64,000 nucleotides of DNA, from assembly GCF_027409185.1 (NCBI RefSeq), contig NC_084462.1, positions 154,615,490 to 154,679,489 of the forward strand, in the 5' to 3' direction. Both the position numbers and the translations under genes were made by a program. Position 1 is the stretch's first letter; each line of letters begins with the position of its first letter. Positions 38,771-49,859 of the stretch are shown here, in pieces. The notes under the pieces were generated by a model, which was given only the letters and a program-made list of their open reading frames with translations, was not told where the DNA came from and did not search any database. The stretch is from Cynocephalus volans (Eukaryota > Chordata > Mammalia > Dermoptera > Cynocephalidae).

Positions 38771-39625
38771 GCTGGAACTAATTTTTTGTCCTTTGCTTCT
38801 AACACAGGGAACTTCCTGTGGGAACCAGTACTTGAGCTGTGTGGTTGAGCTAAATTGCTACTTTGCTGCTGTTTCCCTAGGGAAGGCTTTTTGTGCTGCT
38901 CAGGGTTTAATGGTTGATTATAGGTACTTCCAGCTCTCCAGAGACCCAGTGGATCTGTGTTCTGTAGAATCTCTGATCTGGGCCTGAGTTTTTTCATCAA
39001 ACTGCACCCTATGCAATTCTGCATTCCTGACCAGTCTCCTCTGAGTGGTCCTGTGCTGATTGGGGGGCAAATTGGCTGTCCTTGCTGTGTGCCAGTGTTC
39101 TCCCAGAGGGCCCATCTCCCCCACCTCCCGTGCTCCAAACACTTACCATGGGACGGGCCCAGTGCTGGTCCCTTGCAATGACTCACCAGCCTCTTAATGG
39201 CTCCCTTTTTTCCGTTGTTCTGGCTCCTCGCTCCTGCGTGGGTCCGTGGGAACCCTATTAGTGGTCTTGCTGTCCTGGGGGCCGCCAAGGCCCTCTTCTC
39301 TCTTGCTGCCTCCAAGTAACTCCATCCGAAGGGCACAGCTGCAGCTTCTGCCAGCTCCCGCTCTATGCGCTCATCAGCTCGAGCCTTAAAGCAGCCGTGG
39401 CCAGAAATGCTCAGAGCAGCTTTTTCTTTCTTTCATCGTAGTTTCTCCTGCCTTTATGAACTCCGTAGGTCTCTCCTCCTCTTCTCCTGAGCTCCAGCTG
39501 CCCCAGCTTGGCTGATGTTACATTTTTATAGTTGTAAATTTGGTTGGTTTGTGGGAGAGAGTGACGCTGTGGTCCATCTATTCCACCATCTTGATTGGAT
39601 CTCCTAGAATATTTATCTATTTCTT

Positions 39626-40700
39626 ACTGACTTATAGCAGCATTTCATTATGTATTAAGTAAATAATTCTCATATATATTAGCCACTTATATGTTTGTTA
39701 TTTGCTATTTAAACTGTATATATGTGTATGAATATATATGTCTGTTAGGTTTTGCAAGATGGAGTTGATGACAGAAGACATTTTAGGAAATAGAAATAGC
39801 GGGCTCAGAGACCCAGTGGTGGAAAAACTGAAGTGTGTTCAGATACAGGTAGTCCACAATAGAATACTGGTATATATAAAAGAGGAGTCAGTGCAAAATG
39901 ACAAACAACCATGTAAAAAAAGAGAAAAAATAGCAGTGTGGTAAAACTACAAAGGTAGGAGAATGCTATGTGGTAAGTGGCCTTTAATATATTTGATTGG
40001 ACAAGCAAGGGAGACCTTAAAGCTTTGTAAGAAGGAGAATGATATAATTGACATTACACTTTAGAAAAATAAGGTGTGAAGGACCCACATGGACACTATT
40101 ACAATAGTAAAGACTCTATTGCAGTGGCTTATAGGAACAGTGGACCTTTTCTATCTTACACTTTATGAGACCTCATAACTTCTTTATACTTTCTAGTCAG
40201 ACCCAAGAGATAAAGGGAGGAGGATTGTTCCCCTTTCTGAAAGGTTTCATTCTGAACAGCACTTGTAGGCCCATTCTGCATGGACATTGGAACAGGGCAG
40301 TCACTAAGCAAAACCCATTTTAGAAGGAGACAGTACTTCTTAAGCTTCTTCATCCATTTAGAGGCCATTTGACTGGACCACATTTTTACTAACCAGATCC
40401 CCTTGACATGCTCAACATCAATCAGCTACTTCTGCTCTTCTCTACTCAGCCCCTACCCCTGTTTAAGCACATAGATCTCCCTGAGCAAAACTCTAGCACC
40501 TTTTCTCTAAAGGAATTCATGGTCCTATAGTAGTGGAATATAGCCAAATCTACAGCACAGAAATGATTTCCTGAGATGAAGCTACCTCCTCTGTTGCTCT
40601 GCAGTCTGGTGATGAAGCTCAACCTTGTTTCAGTGCCATGTCTGTCCAAACCTCCACACGCATTTCCATCCTGGGCACAGATCCCAAAGTCCAATGTGTA
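39626..40700. other. Intergenic, nothing assigned
   Basis: AT-rich then mixed sequence; no gene, element or tandem array recognised. Confidence 0.4.
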
Positions 40701-40702
40701 TG

Positions 40703-40875
40703 TTTTTTTTTTTTTTTGTGACTGGTAAGGGGATCGCAACCCTTGGCTTGGTGTCGTCCGCACCACGCTCAGCCAGTGAGCGCACCGGCCATCCCTATAT
40801 AGGATCCGAACCTGCGGCAGGGGTGCCACTGCGCTCCCAGCACCGCACTATCCCGAGTGCGCCACGGGGTCGGCC
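40703..40875 (-). repeat. CYN SINE, hybrid dimer
   Basis: Reverse orientation. The left half resembles the dimeric subfamily (CTGGTAAGGGGATCGCAACC) and the right half the GC-rich subfamily (ATATAGGATCCGAACCTGCG). Duplication CCAATGTGTATG at 40691-40702 and 40876-40887. Confidence 0.92.
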
Positions 40876-40887
40876 CCAATGTGTATG

Positions 40888-41927
40888 GTTTTTAAAAATA
40901 CATTTAAGGTGTGCAGCATGATGTTTTGATGTATGTATTACACTGTGAAATAATTTCTCCAATCAAGCTAATTAACCTATTCATCGCTTCACATTTGTTT
41001 TTGGTGAGGACACTTGCCTTAGTTCATTCTAGCTGAGACTGGGTAATTTATAAATAGCAGAAATTTATTGCTCACAGTTTTGGAGGCTGGGAGGTCCAAG
41101 ATCAAGGCAGCATATCTGTTGTCTGGTGAGGGCCTGTTCCTTCCTCATAGATGGCATCTTCTTGCTACATCCTCACATTGGAAGGGGCAAGGCAGCTTTC
41201 TTCAGTCTCTTGTATGGGCACTAATCCCATTCATGAGGGCAGAGCCCTCAAGACTTAATCACTTCCCCACCTTTTAGTATTAAGTTCCAACATTTGAATT
41301 TGAGGGGGAACACCAACATTTGGACCACAGCAATGCTCTCAGGAAATTTTAATTATACATTAACTATAGTCACCATGCTGTACATTAGGTCTCCAGAATT
41401 TATTCATCTTATAACTGAAAGTTTGTACAAAGTTTGTACCCTTTGACCAAAATCCCTTTTTCCCCCTCAGCTTCTGACAATCACTGTTCTACTCTGTTTC
41501 TATAAGCTCAACATTTTTTAGATTCTCATGTAAGAGTGAGATCATGCAGTATTTATCTTTCTGTGTCTGGCTTATTTCACATAGCATAATGTACTCTAGG
41601 TTCATGCGTTTTGTCACAAGTGGCAGAATTTCCTTTTTTTAAAGCTAATATTCCATTATGTGTGTGTGTGCATGTGTATATCACACTTTCTTTATCCATT
41701 CATCTGTCAGTGGACGCTTAGGTTGTTTCCATATCTTGGCTATTGTGAATAATACTACAATAAACATGAGAGTGAAGATATCTCTTTGAAATATTGATTT
41801 CATTTCCTTTGACTATATACCCAGTAGTGGGACTGCTGGATAGTATGATAGCTCTATTTTGAGTTTTTCGAGGAATTGTTTTCCATAGTGGGTGTACCAA
41901 TTTACAATCCCACCAACGGCGTACAAG
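40888..41927 (-). mobile_element. Old L1 3' region, antisense, with an inner repeat
   Basis: Antisense L1 3'UTR/ORF2 end (AAGGTGTGCAGCATGATGTT, CACCATGCTGTACATTAGGT, TATCCATTCATCTGTCAGTG, TATACCCAGTAGTGGGACTG). A separate element of about 310 bp (41017-41330, TTGGAGGCTGGGAGGTCCAA ...) interrupts it; its family is not certain. The L1 continues after the LTR at 41928-42772. Confidence 0.75.
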
Positions 41928-42772
41928 TGATGTCTGAGGAGAGGGTCTAGAAGCGTGATAGCAGGCCTCAACCCACCCTGACCTCTTACCAGGTTCTTGA
42001 CTCTGCCACAGGAAAGAATTCAAGAGCAGAGTCACAGTAGAAATTGAGAACAAGTTTAATGTAACAAATAAGAGATAGAGATTTCACAGAGAGTGCAGCC
42101 TAGCTCCAGAGACTGAGTAATGCCTGCACTAAGTCTAACACGAAAGAAATACACACTTAAAATTTAGTATAGAGTGCAGGTTGGCTCAAGAGGGTGAGCA
42201 GCCACCCGCTAAAAGTAAGCTTAGTACAAAAGTAAAGCTGGAGAAGTGTGGTTTGGCACCAGGAAAGTGAGCGACAACCCCATCTTCCGCTAGGATTCGG
42301 TTTTTATATTTTTTGCAATACATATTCATGCCATCTAATGAATATTCAGTTGGGGTGGTGGTGGTTCCCTGTTACATAACAGTCTTGCACATGCTCAGTT
42401 GATCTCTTCGGAGTATGTTCATTGGTCAAATCCTGTTACATATGCTGAACATAGTCAAGAATATTCTGTACTCTTTAGCTCCTCTAGTGGAAGGCCAATC
42501 AAAGGATAAAGTCCACTTTACTGAGCATGCTCACCTTCCATGGTTATATGACCCTTCCCTACTGAGCATGCCAATCCACTGGATTTGCATAAGCCAGCCT
42601 CTTGTAGTCTCAATTTCCCTGCATTTGTGCTGAAAATAGGCCTAACAGGCAACAGTAACTTTCCTCTAGGGGAGGGCCTAGCAGAGGGGCCTGAGGCCTT
42701 GGGGATTGGCTTGAAAACACAGGGGTGTGTCCTGTAACCCAGGCCCATGGAAACTGAGCACCTCCTATGTCA
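41928..42772 (-). mobile_element. Solo LTR (845 bp), reverse, inserted in L1
   Basis: Starts TGATG and ends GTCA, with the 4-bp duplication CAAG at 41924-41927 and 42773-42776. The L1 sequence is continuous across it. On the minus strand an ATATAAAAACC box and an ATTAAA signal are visible. Family not identified. Confidence 0.82.
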
Positions 42773-42776
42773 CAAG

Positions 42777-42945
42777 GGTTCCCTTTTCTCTACATACATC
42801 TACATTCCATATGAAAAAGTGTTCAACATCACTACTAATCATAAGGGAAATGCACATCAAAGCCACAATATGACCTCACACCTGTTAGGATGGCTATTAT
42901 TAAAAAGGCAAAAAGGAAGTGTTGGTGAGGATGCACCTTTTTAAA
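42777..42945 (-). mobile_element. L1 remnants after the LTR
   Basis: GGGTTCCCTTTTCTCTACAT continues the antisense L1. It is followed at about 42805 by an L1 ORF2 end in plus orientation (GTGTTCAACATCACTACTAA, ACACCTGTTAGGATGGCTAT), so the two L1 pieces are inverted relative to each other. Confidence 0.65.
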
Positions 42946-43039
42946 AAAATGTGAATACCTACTTTTCTTTTTAAGAAATTCTTATAGACATTCAGCAGAA
43001 GAATGCTGGAAATCACTGACAGAAAACTATCTATAAATA

Positions 43040-43121
43040 TGAGAGTACTTCAAAAATTTCATGGAAAGATTTGTATTATCTGTTAATTCTATTTTTCCAC
43101 AAACTTTTTAAAGTACTCTTG
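43040..43121. mobile_element. 82-bp palindromic mariner-type MITE
   Basis: Inverted ends GAGTACTTCAAAAATTTCAT and, on the other strand, GAGTACTTTAAAAAGTTTGT. TA target duplications lie at 43038-43039 and 43122-43123. Confidence 0.65.
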
Positions 43122-43417
43122 TATGCCCTACATCAAAAAAGTCTAAGAATAACAAAGTCTTCAGAAACTTGGCTAATCACATACTATAGTACAAATTTAA
43201 TCAGGAAAAAATGTAAAAGTTTTATATCTATAATAGGAAATTAATACATGTGGAAGGGCAAACTATTTAAAATAGCCACTAATTGGGAACTATGGAGAAG
43301 AGTAGTGGGAAAGGTGAACCAGCCCATTGGACTTGTAGTCATGTAAACTGCCAAACGAGTGTAACTTCTTTTTTCATGGAAAATATTTTGGTTTTTATTG
43401 CCATACCCAGTGCCCAA

Positions 43418-43805
43418 TGTTGGCTAATATACCCTCTGCCAGAAAAGTAAAATGGCATTAAAGACTGAGATACTCAAAATGGCGCCTGAGAGTTTCCTGG
43501 AAAACCCCCACCCATAAAAATCCCCTAGCTGCTATGTCACCTTACCACACGCGCAATGCCCGCCTATGAGAAAGTCCCAGCTTAGCTTAACCCCCGCTCG
43601 CTTCCCTCCTCTTCCTTCTTAGCCAATGGGAACAGTCCAGCTCAGCCTAACTGGATATAAAAGGCCCATCCCGACTCTCCCTGCGGCCGCTCCCACTTTT
43701 GAGAGGGCAGCCCATTTATTCATTTTGCCTGCCTAATATACTTTGGCTGAGTCCCTGTCTCCTGGTGTGTCTTATTTCGCGCTCGGGCTGGGGTTTTTCC
43801 TTTCA
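43418..43805 (+). repeat. ERV 5' LTR
   Basis: 388 bp, TGTTGGC ... TTTCA. Has a CCAAT-type box (GCCAATGGGAACAG) and a TATA box (GGATATAAAAGG) in U3. Confidence 0.9.
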
Positions 43806-43806
43806 T

Positions 43807-43824
43807 TGGTGCCGTGACTTGGAT
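43807..43824 (+). other. Retroviral primer-binding site, tRNA-His type
   Basis: TGGTGCCGTGACTTGGAT starts one base after the 5' LTR. It is complementary to the 3' end of tRNA-His except for one mismatch. Confidence 0.85.
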
Positions 43825-44579
43825 GGGTTTCCCCACCCCTAGTGGGTCCCCATCCGTTTCTCTGCCCATGGCCCGGAGCCCACACCAGTGATGACACTCA
43901 GCCTGGCCCTTCTTCCCGATCACCACTGGCACATCCAGCACCGGCCTTCTACTCGGTGAGTCTTCAGATTACCGCTTTCATCTCTCTCTCGCTCCCTTCC
44001 TCTCTCTCTCTTTGAGACTCGGCCTGCCCTGCCGGGTTAAGCAGGGTCCACCCTTACCCTGCCCTCTCATTCGCTGCACGGTTTCTCGTTTCTGCCGTCC
44101 AGGCACTTGTGAGCCCCGGCACCAGGCGCCCCAAAGCTCTATGACCCTCTAGGGTCCCTCAACCGCCAGAAACTGGTGACGACCGCTTTCGGTTGTTTGA
44201 GACCTCTCAGTACCCCAACCAAAGTGGGAACGCCCCTTCGGGTCCGGTACTTCCTTCTCCATTCTCTGGAGGGTGCCTCATCTCTCCTGGCCGACTCCCC
44301 TCTAAAATGTCTCCTGACTAATCTTCACACTTTGTGTCTGACTGCGGATATTAAGCCAAACAAACTTGTTAGGTTTTCCACCCAAGAATGACCCAAATAT
44401 AATTTAGATAATCAAAACAGGTGGCCTCCCTTTGGGTCCCTCAACCCCGACATTCTACGGGACTTATATAACTTCTGCGAGCGATTGGGAAAACAGGCCA
44501 AAATTCTCTATGTCCAGTCTTTTTCTTACCTCTGTTCTAACCCTGCTTTATGTACCACCTGTGCCCCAAAACTGATCTT

Positions 44580-45700
44580 ATAAGCTTCTAAGCCTTCTCT
44601 GCCCACCCCCTCCTCCCCTTCCCCTGACTTCAGCCCAGCAGATGAGCCCCGCCCCCACATTGGGGACATGCTTCTCCCCGACTCCAACCGCCATTGGCTC
44701 TTCCCGCCCCTTCTGCCCCTCCTGCGCCACCATATCCTTCCAGCCCCCCTCATACACGATCCCGAGCCCATGAAACCCGGCCCACCCTTCCAGCCCAACC
44801 TCCACTTTTAGCTCCTCTCTGAGAGGTGGCAGGAGCAGAGGGTATCGATAGAGTCCATGACTGATCTTTCCCAAATTGAAAAATGCTTGGGTTCCTATAC
44901 AACTAACCCAGTTGTCTACACAAGGGAATTCCAATACCTTTGCCAGGCCTATAGCTTAACTTTCCATGTCGCCCACACTATCCTCACAAATTCTTTATTG
45001 CCAGAAGAACATAGATGAGTCTGGCTAGAGGCCAGGGTATACGAGATGAAGTCCATCAAACCATGCCCGCTCACCCAATCGGGGTACAAGCTGTCCCAGA
45101 AACCAACGGCTCTTTGGGATTATAACACCCCCCGCCCTGGATTGGCCCTCCGTGATTAGTTTCTTACTTGCATAGTGGCGGGGCTTAAACGGGCTGCACA
45201 AAAAACAGTTAATTATGAAAAAATCCAAGAAATAATACAAGATAAAAATGAAAATCCTTCTTTCTTAGATCACCTCACTAAGGCTGTTTTACAATATACT
45301 AACATAAACCCAGAGACCACAGAGGGAAGACAACTTCTCATGACCTATTTCTTTAACCAGAGTTTCCCTGACATAAAGGGCCAATTAAAGAAACTGGAAA
45401 GGGGGCCCCTCACTCCTCAAAATGAAGTACTAGCTGCCGCATTCAAGGTTTATAATGGCCGAGATGATAAAACCAAACACCAAAGGTACCAACTACTGGC
45501 ACAGGCCTTAAAGGGGCCCACACCCTCACTACCGACTGCCTTTTCAAGGGGCCCAACCACACCAAAGGGATCCCCAGGTCCCTGCTTCAAGAGTGGTAAG
45601 GAAGGATATTGGGCATGATCATGCCCCAACCCCAGACCTCCACCAAGGCCATGTCTGAAATGCTATACTCCGGGTCACTGGGGAGTGGATTGCCCCAGCC
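44580..45700 (+). pseudogene. ERV gag remnant
   Basis: A Pro-rich stretch is followed by capsid-like sequence broken by stops. The longest clean part is 45175-45618 (about 147 codons, capsid end). Two zinc-knuckle motifs follow: the first is damaged by a substitution and a stop, the second (45652-45693) keeps the Cys-X2-Cys-X4-His-X4-Cys spacing. Not functional. Confidence 0.8.
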
Positions 45701-46070
45701 TCCGTAGGGAGACTGGACCTATCTTGAACTCCACACCCAGCCTTCTAGGACTGGTGTCAGATGACTGACGGGGCCCAGGGCACCCTCTACGTACGACAGC
45801 CCTCACCACCACCAGGGAGCCCAGGGTACATCTCTCAGTTGAGGGCCGCCCCATTTCTTTCCTCCTTGATACCAGCGCCACTTTCTCAGTATTAACGGAG
45901 TTTTGGGGACCTACCTCCTCTTCCACACTGCCCATTGTCAGGGTAGGAGGCAAAACCATTTTTCCACTAAAAACTCCCTGGATAATTTGCCACTTTGGGG
46001 ACCATTCCTTTGCTCATCAGTTTCTTGTGATGCCACAAAGTCCAACCCCCTTGGTTAGGTTGAGACATAT
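45700..46070 (+). pseudogene. ERV protease remnant
   Basis: Aspartic protease core visible at 45868-45879, reading Asp-Thr-Ser-Ala where Asp-Thr-Gly-Ala is usual. Surrounding hydrophobic pattern preserved in part; stops interrupt the frame. Confidence 0.75.
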
Positions 46071-46109
46071 TGGCTAGGTTCTAGGCCTACATCTCTTTCT
46101 GCCATACCC

Positions 46110-47880
46110 CTTCATTGCTCTTATTGGTCACCAGAGTGGCCCAACCTCTAGACGAACCAAATCTCCCCCCGCCACTATCCAAAGTTAATCCCCAAGTTTG
46201 CGATACTTCAACTCCCTCTTTAGCCCATTGCCAACCAGTTCAAATCTCCCTCAGAGACCCCCAATATTTCCCTCGCCAGGCCCAGTACCCTCTTCCTACT
46301 GTAGCCTGCTAGGTTTACAACCAATTATCAATGAGCTATTAAGGAAGGGTTTCATTCGGCCCACAAACTCCCCCTACAATATTCTCATACCGGTTAGTAC
46401 AGATGGTAGCTCTTCCTTAATAAATGGAGTATGAAGGGCGGGATATGCCATCATATCCTCCACTAGTATCATAGAGGCCAGACCTTTACCACCCATCATA
46501 ACCAACCAACAGGCAGAACTCGTGGCGATCACCCAGGCTTGTGAGCTGTCCACGGATCAATCTCTTACATTGTACACCGATTATAAATATGTGTTCCACA
46601 TGCTTTTGTCATATGCGGCAATTTGGAAGGAGAGGGGCCTTCTAAACATGAAAGGAGTCACAATTACCAATTCAAAGTTTACCACTAGACTTTTACAAGC
46701 ATCACTTTTGCCTTCCAAAATAGGCATAGTCCGTTGCCGGTCACATCAATCTGACTCCTCTCCCATCACCATAGGTAATTCTAGGGTGGATCAGGCTGTC
46801 AAGCAAGCAGCCATGTCTTCCGATCCAGCACTGGTTATGGTCACAGTCCCCCCAACCCCTTCGGAGAACCCCTTAAAGGATCCATGAAGACAACAACTTT
46901 TATCTTACTTACGCTCTTTGTTCCACCCTAGTGTACATAACCCGAAATTATTCTTAGTTTCTTTCTTCTCTCTAACCCCAGAAGATAATATTTTTCTCCA
47001 AGATTTAACCAAAAAATGTCAAATTTGCCAAAAAACTAATCCCAATACCCCATTACGGCCCACTTCTTTTCCAACCCACCAGGTTAGAGGGCACACCCCT
47101 GGAACGGATTGGCAGGTTGATTTCACTCACATGCCAAGAGTACATAAACATTCTTATCTCCTTGTTTTCGTGGATACATTTTTTGGATGGGCAGAAGCAT
47201 ACCCAACATCTAATAAGAGAGCATTCATGGTGGCTTCCCTCCTCCTTTCACATATCATCCCACGATTTGGGGTCCCCACATCCTTCCAGTCAGACAATGG
47301 TCCTGAATTCATTTCCCAGGTTACGCAAAGGGTTGCAAGAGGTCTCAACATCCCATGGCATTTTCATATCCCTTATCACCCCAATCATCAGGAAAGGTTG
47401 AATGCACTAATTGAACCCTCAAAGATATCCTCACTAAATTATCTCTTGAACTCCACACTATTTGGGTAACATTACTCCCTTTAGCCTTGTTCCGCCTCCA
47501 AATTCTCCCGAAGCTGCCCTCTTCCCTATCTCCATTTGAGGTCATATATGACCGCCTGGCCATACCCCCGGATTAATTCCTTCCCCTGGTCGTCTGCCAG
47601 GACATCTCTCTTACCCCCTTCTTTCTTTTATCTTCTTGGAGCTGTGGAAGGATCAAGAAACCCTTTTACCTAGCCCATCTAGGGCTCACACCTCATTTCC
47701 TTTGTCCCCCAGCAATTGGGTGTATTTTTCTCTTCCACCTGATAAGGGCCCTTTAACCCCAAAATGGGAAGGACCTCTTAAAGTTGCTCTTTGTACACCT
47801 ATGGCTGCTCAGCTAGAAGAAGCCCCAGGAAAATTAACCTCGTGGGCCAGCAAGGTCGCCCGACCGCAGAACAGAGCCTC
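46110..47880 (+). pseudogene. ERV pol remnant, most of reverse transcriptase deleted
   Basis: Only the N-terminal part of reverse transcriptase remains (to about 46430); its catalytic Asp-Asp motif region is absent. An RNase H-like part follows (about 46440-46890), then integrase (about 46918-47470) with a Cys-X2-Cys pair, the core Asp residues (in WQVDFT and SDNGPEF) and an altered third acidic region. The C-terminal integrase domain is recognisable near 47740-47830. Frameshifts and stops separate the parts. Confidence 0.8.
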
Positions 47881-48153
47881 ACCACTCAGGTCGTTCTCAC
47901 AAGCTCACTGGTTCCATTTCTCCCACCAATCCTTTAAAGCTTCATATATCCCGCATACCCGCCCTCTCCCCAATTCCAGAGTAACCACTACTCTTCCCTT
48001 CCTCGCTCATACTGCATGGAAATTTGGGTTTTCGAGTGTGGCCCATTTTCTCTTCTTTTTTTGTGGCAACTGCTTGAACTCCCTACTTGTCCCTGGCCCA
48101 TTGCCGCACCCATTTGTGAGATTGCAGTTGACTGGGAGTAACCCCCATGCAGG

Positions 48154-48890
48154 ATGTGTAAACAACATCCATACACCTTCATCCCCTTCCTGATTTTGCT
48201 TCTGCTTCTTAGCCCTATCACACCTGACTCAGGGTTCAGGCGGAAATTTTATTTGACAGAGACCTGGACAACTAGTCATACAACCCATGCCCCTGTTGGA
48301 GGTTTCTTTTGGTGCAATGGCACCCTCTCCAAAACTCTTAATGCCTCTGGTTCCATTCTCTGCCTACCTGTTTCACTGGTCCCTCAACTTACCAGTTACA
48401 GCCAAGCAGAAATTATTGCCTTAATTAACCCCCCAGAAAACCAAAAGCGTGTAGTCTTTCTCCCCTTAGTCATCAGGGTCTCCCTAGCCTCTTCTCTAGT
48501 GGCCATGGGACTAGGCGCAGGGGCTCTTATCCATTCTGTAGACTCCACTAGAGATCTATCCCAAAAACTCCAGGTGGCTGTCAAGGCTTCAGCAGAGGCC
48601 CTGACCTCCCTACAATGCCAAATCACCTCGATAGCCCAGGTAGCTTTCCTCACCGCAGCCACCAAGCGTACCTGCCCCTACCAGATAGTGAGGACACATC
48701 TATTTTCCTCCACGCCCTCCAGGAGGACAGTTGGTTACTTCCTAACATCCGACAAGCGGAAGACATATTTGAGGGCCTCAGTGACCTTTGGCTCCAAGGG
48801 ACATTCCTCACATTCTCAACAGAAGAAATTACCATCTTCAGCACCTGGGTTTATGGTCTCTTATCCCTCACATTAGACTAAGCAAACCTT
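48154..48890 (+). pseudogene. ERV env remnant
   Basis: A 240-codon open frame starts at 48154 with a hydrophobic signal-like segment and two N-glycosylation sites. It then passes straight into a transmembrane-subunit-like region with a hydrophobic Gly/Ala-rich segment. Most of the surface subunit is missing, and the tail continues in another frame (about 48615-48881). Too reduced to work as a glycoprotein. Confidence 0.75.
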
Positions 48891-48980
48891 CCTTCCTCAC
48901 CTCCCAAGTCCCCCCCCCCTTCTTCGCCCCTTCTCAGCAGGAAGTAGCCAGAGATGATCTTGATGCCCTTCTCCCAATCT

Positions 48981-48999
48981 AAGACCAAAGAGGGAGGAG
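48981..48999 (+). other. ERV polypurine tract
   Basis: The purine-rich sequence CAAAGAGGGAGGAG lies immediately before the 3' LTR, as expected for plus-strand priming. Confidence 0.75.
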
Positions 49000-49379
49000 T
49001 GCTGGCTAATATACCCTCCTCCAGAAAAGCAAAATGGCGTTAAAGACCGAGATACACAAAATGGCACCTAAGAAAGTCTCCCGGAAAACCACCACCCAGA
49101 AAAATCCCCTAGCTGCCATGTCACCTTCCCGCGCGTGCAATTTTGCCCGCCTATGAGAAAGTCCCAGCTCAGCTTAAATCCCGCTTGCTTCCCTCCCCTT
49201 CCTTCTTAGCCAATGGGAACAGTCCAGCTCAAAAAACGCCCACCCCGACTCTCCCTGTGGCTGCTCTCACTTTCGAGAAGGCAGCCCGCTTGTTCATTTT
49301 GCCTGCCTAATACACTTTGGTTGAGTCCCTGTCTCCTGGTGTGTCTTATTTTGGGCTCGGGCCAGGGTTTTTCCTTTCA
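49000..49379 (+). repeat. ERV 3' LTR
   Basis: 380 bp, TGCTGGC ... TTTCA. It shares the whole layout of the 5' LTR but differs at some 45 positions by eye, and a deletion removes the TATA box. Confidence 0.9.
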
Positions 49380-49678
49380 CCCAATACTTTGTTTCTATTT
49401 TTTTTTTCTCTTAGTTTTGTGTTATTACCAGAGAATACTGAGCTTACTTTGTTTCCTGTCTAACGTAGAATAGAAAAGTTAGATTATTCATTGCCTGCTG
49501 TAGAAAAATAGATTTTTTCAGCCCCACAATTAGCTGCCAATCATCCTTGGGCATTTCTTCTCTGCATCAGCATTTCAGGGGGTTAAGGCAGACTGTTTTT
49601 TGAGCTTACTAATAAGAATACTCGTAACTTCAAACTATTTTCTGTAGTTGTTTGGAGGTTCATCAAGAAGAGAATCTG

Positions 49679-49846
49679 GTTTTTTTGTTTGTTTTTTGAC
49701 TGGTAAGGGGATCGTAACCCTTGGCTTGGTGTTGTCTGCACCACGCTCAGCCAGTGAGGGCACCTGCCATCCCCATATAGGATCCAAACCCTCAGCCTCA
49801 GCGCTACCAGCGCCACACTCTCCCGAGTGAGCCACGGGGCTGGCCC
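49679..49846 (-). repeat. CYN SINE, hybrid dimer, reverse
   Basis: Same layout as the copy at 40703. Duplication AGAGAATCTG at 49669-49678 and 49847-49856. Confidence 0.9.
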
Positions 49847-49859
49847 AGAGAATCTGTTT

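Larger units (their letters stand above)
37050..39603 (-). mobile_element. Non-autonomous L1-derived composite retrotransposon with internal VNTR
   Basis: A 2554-bp insertion read on the minus strand. It starts with an L1 5'UTR-like sequence (GATCCAATCAAGATGGTGGA...), followed by about 830 bp of GC-rich leader, a VNTR of 80-bp units (38770-37572), a further GC-rich piece, a short antisense-L1-like ORF2 fragment (about 37370-37240), and an L1 3' end with AATAAAG and a poly-A tail (T run at 37050). ORF1 and nearly all of ORF2 are absent. A perfect 22-bp direct repeat, beginning CTAGAATATTTATC, flanks it at 37028-37049 and 39604-39625. This proves insertion as one unit by L1 target-primed reverse transcription. 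It is therefore not a rearranged old L1. Confidence 0.88.
43418..49379 (+). mobile_element. Endogenous retrovirus, class I, tRNA-His-primed, decayed
   Basis: A full proviral outline of 5962 bp flanked by the duplication CCCAA (43413-43417 and 49380-49384). Order: 5' LTR, primer-binding site, leader, gag, protease, reduced pol, env remnant, polypurine tract, 3' LTR. All genes carry stops, frameshifts or deletions, so it cannot encode a virus. The tRNA-His primer and the 5-bp duplication recall the HERV-H-like group of gammaretrovirus-like elements; this placement is an inference. Confidence 0.88.

Noticed and set aside
48154..48876. Env frame as a captured syncytin-like gene
   Set aside because: 240 codons with most of the surface subunit missing and a frame break before the end; no sign of a complete glycoprotein.
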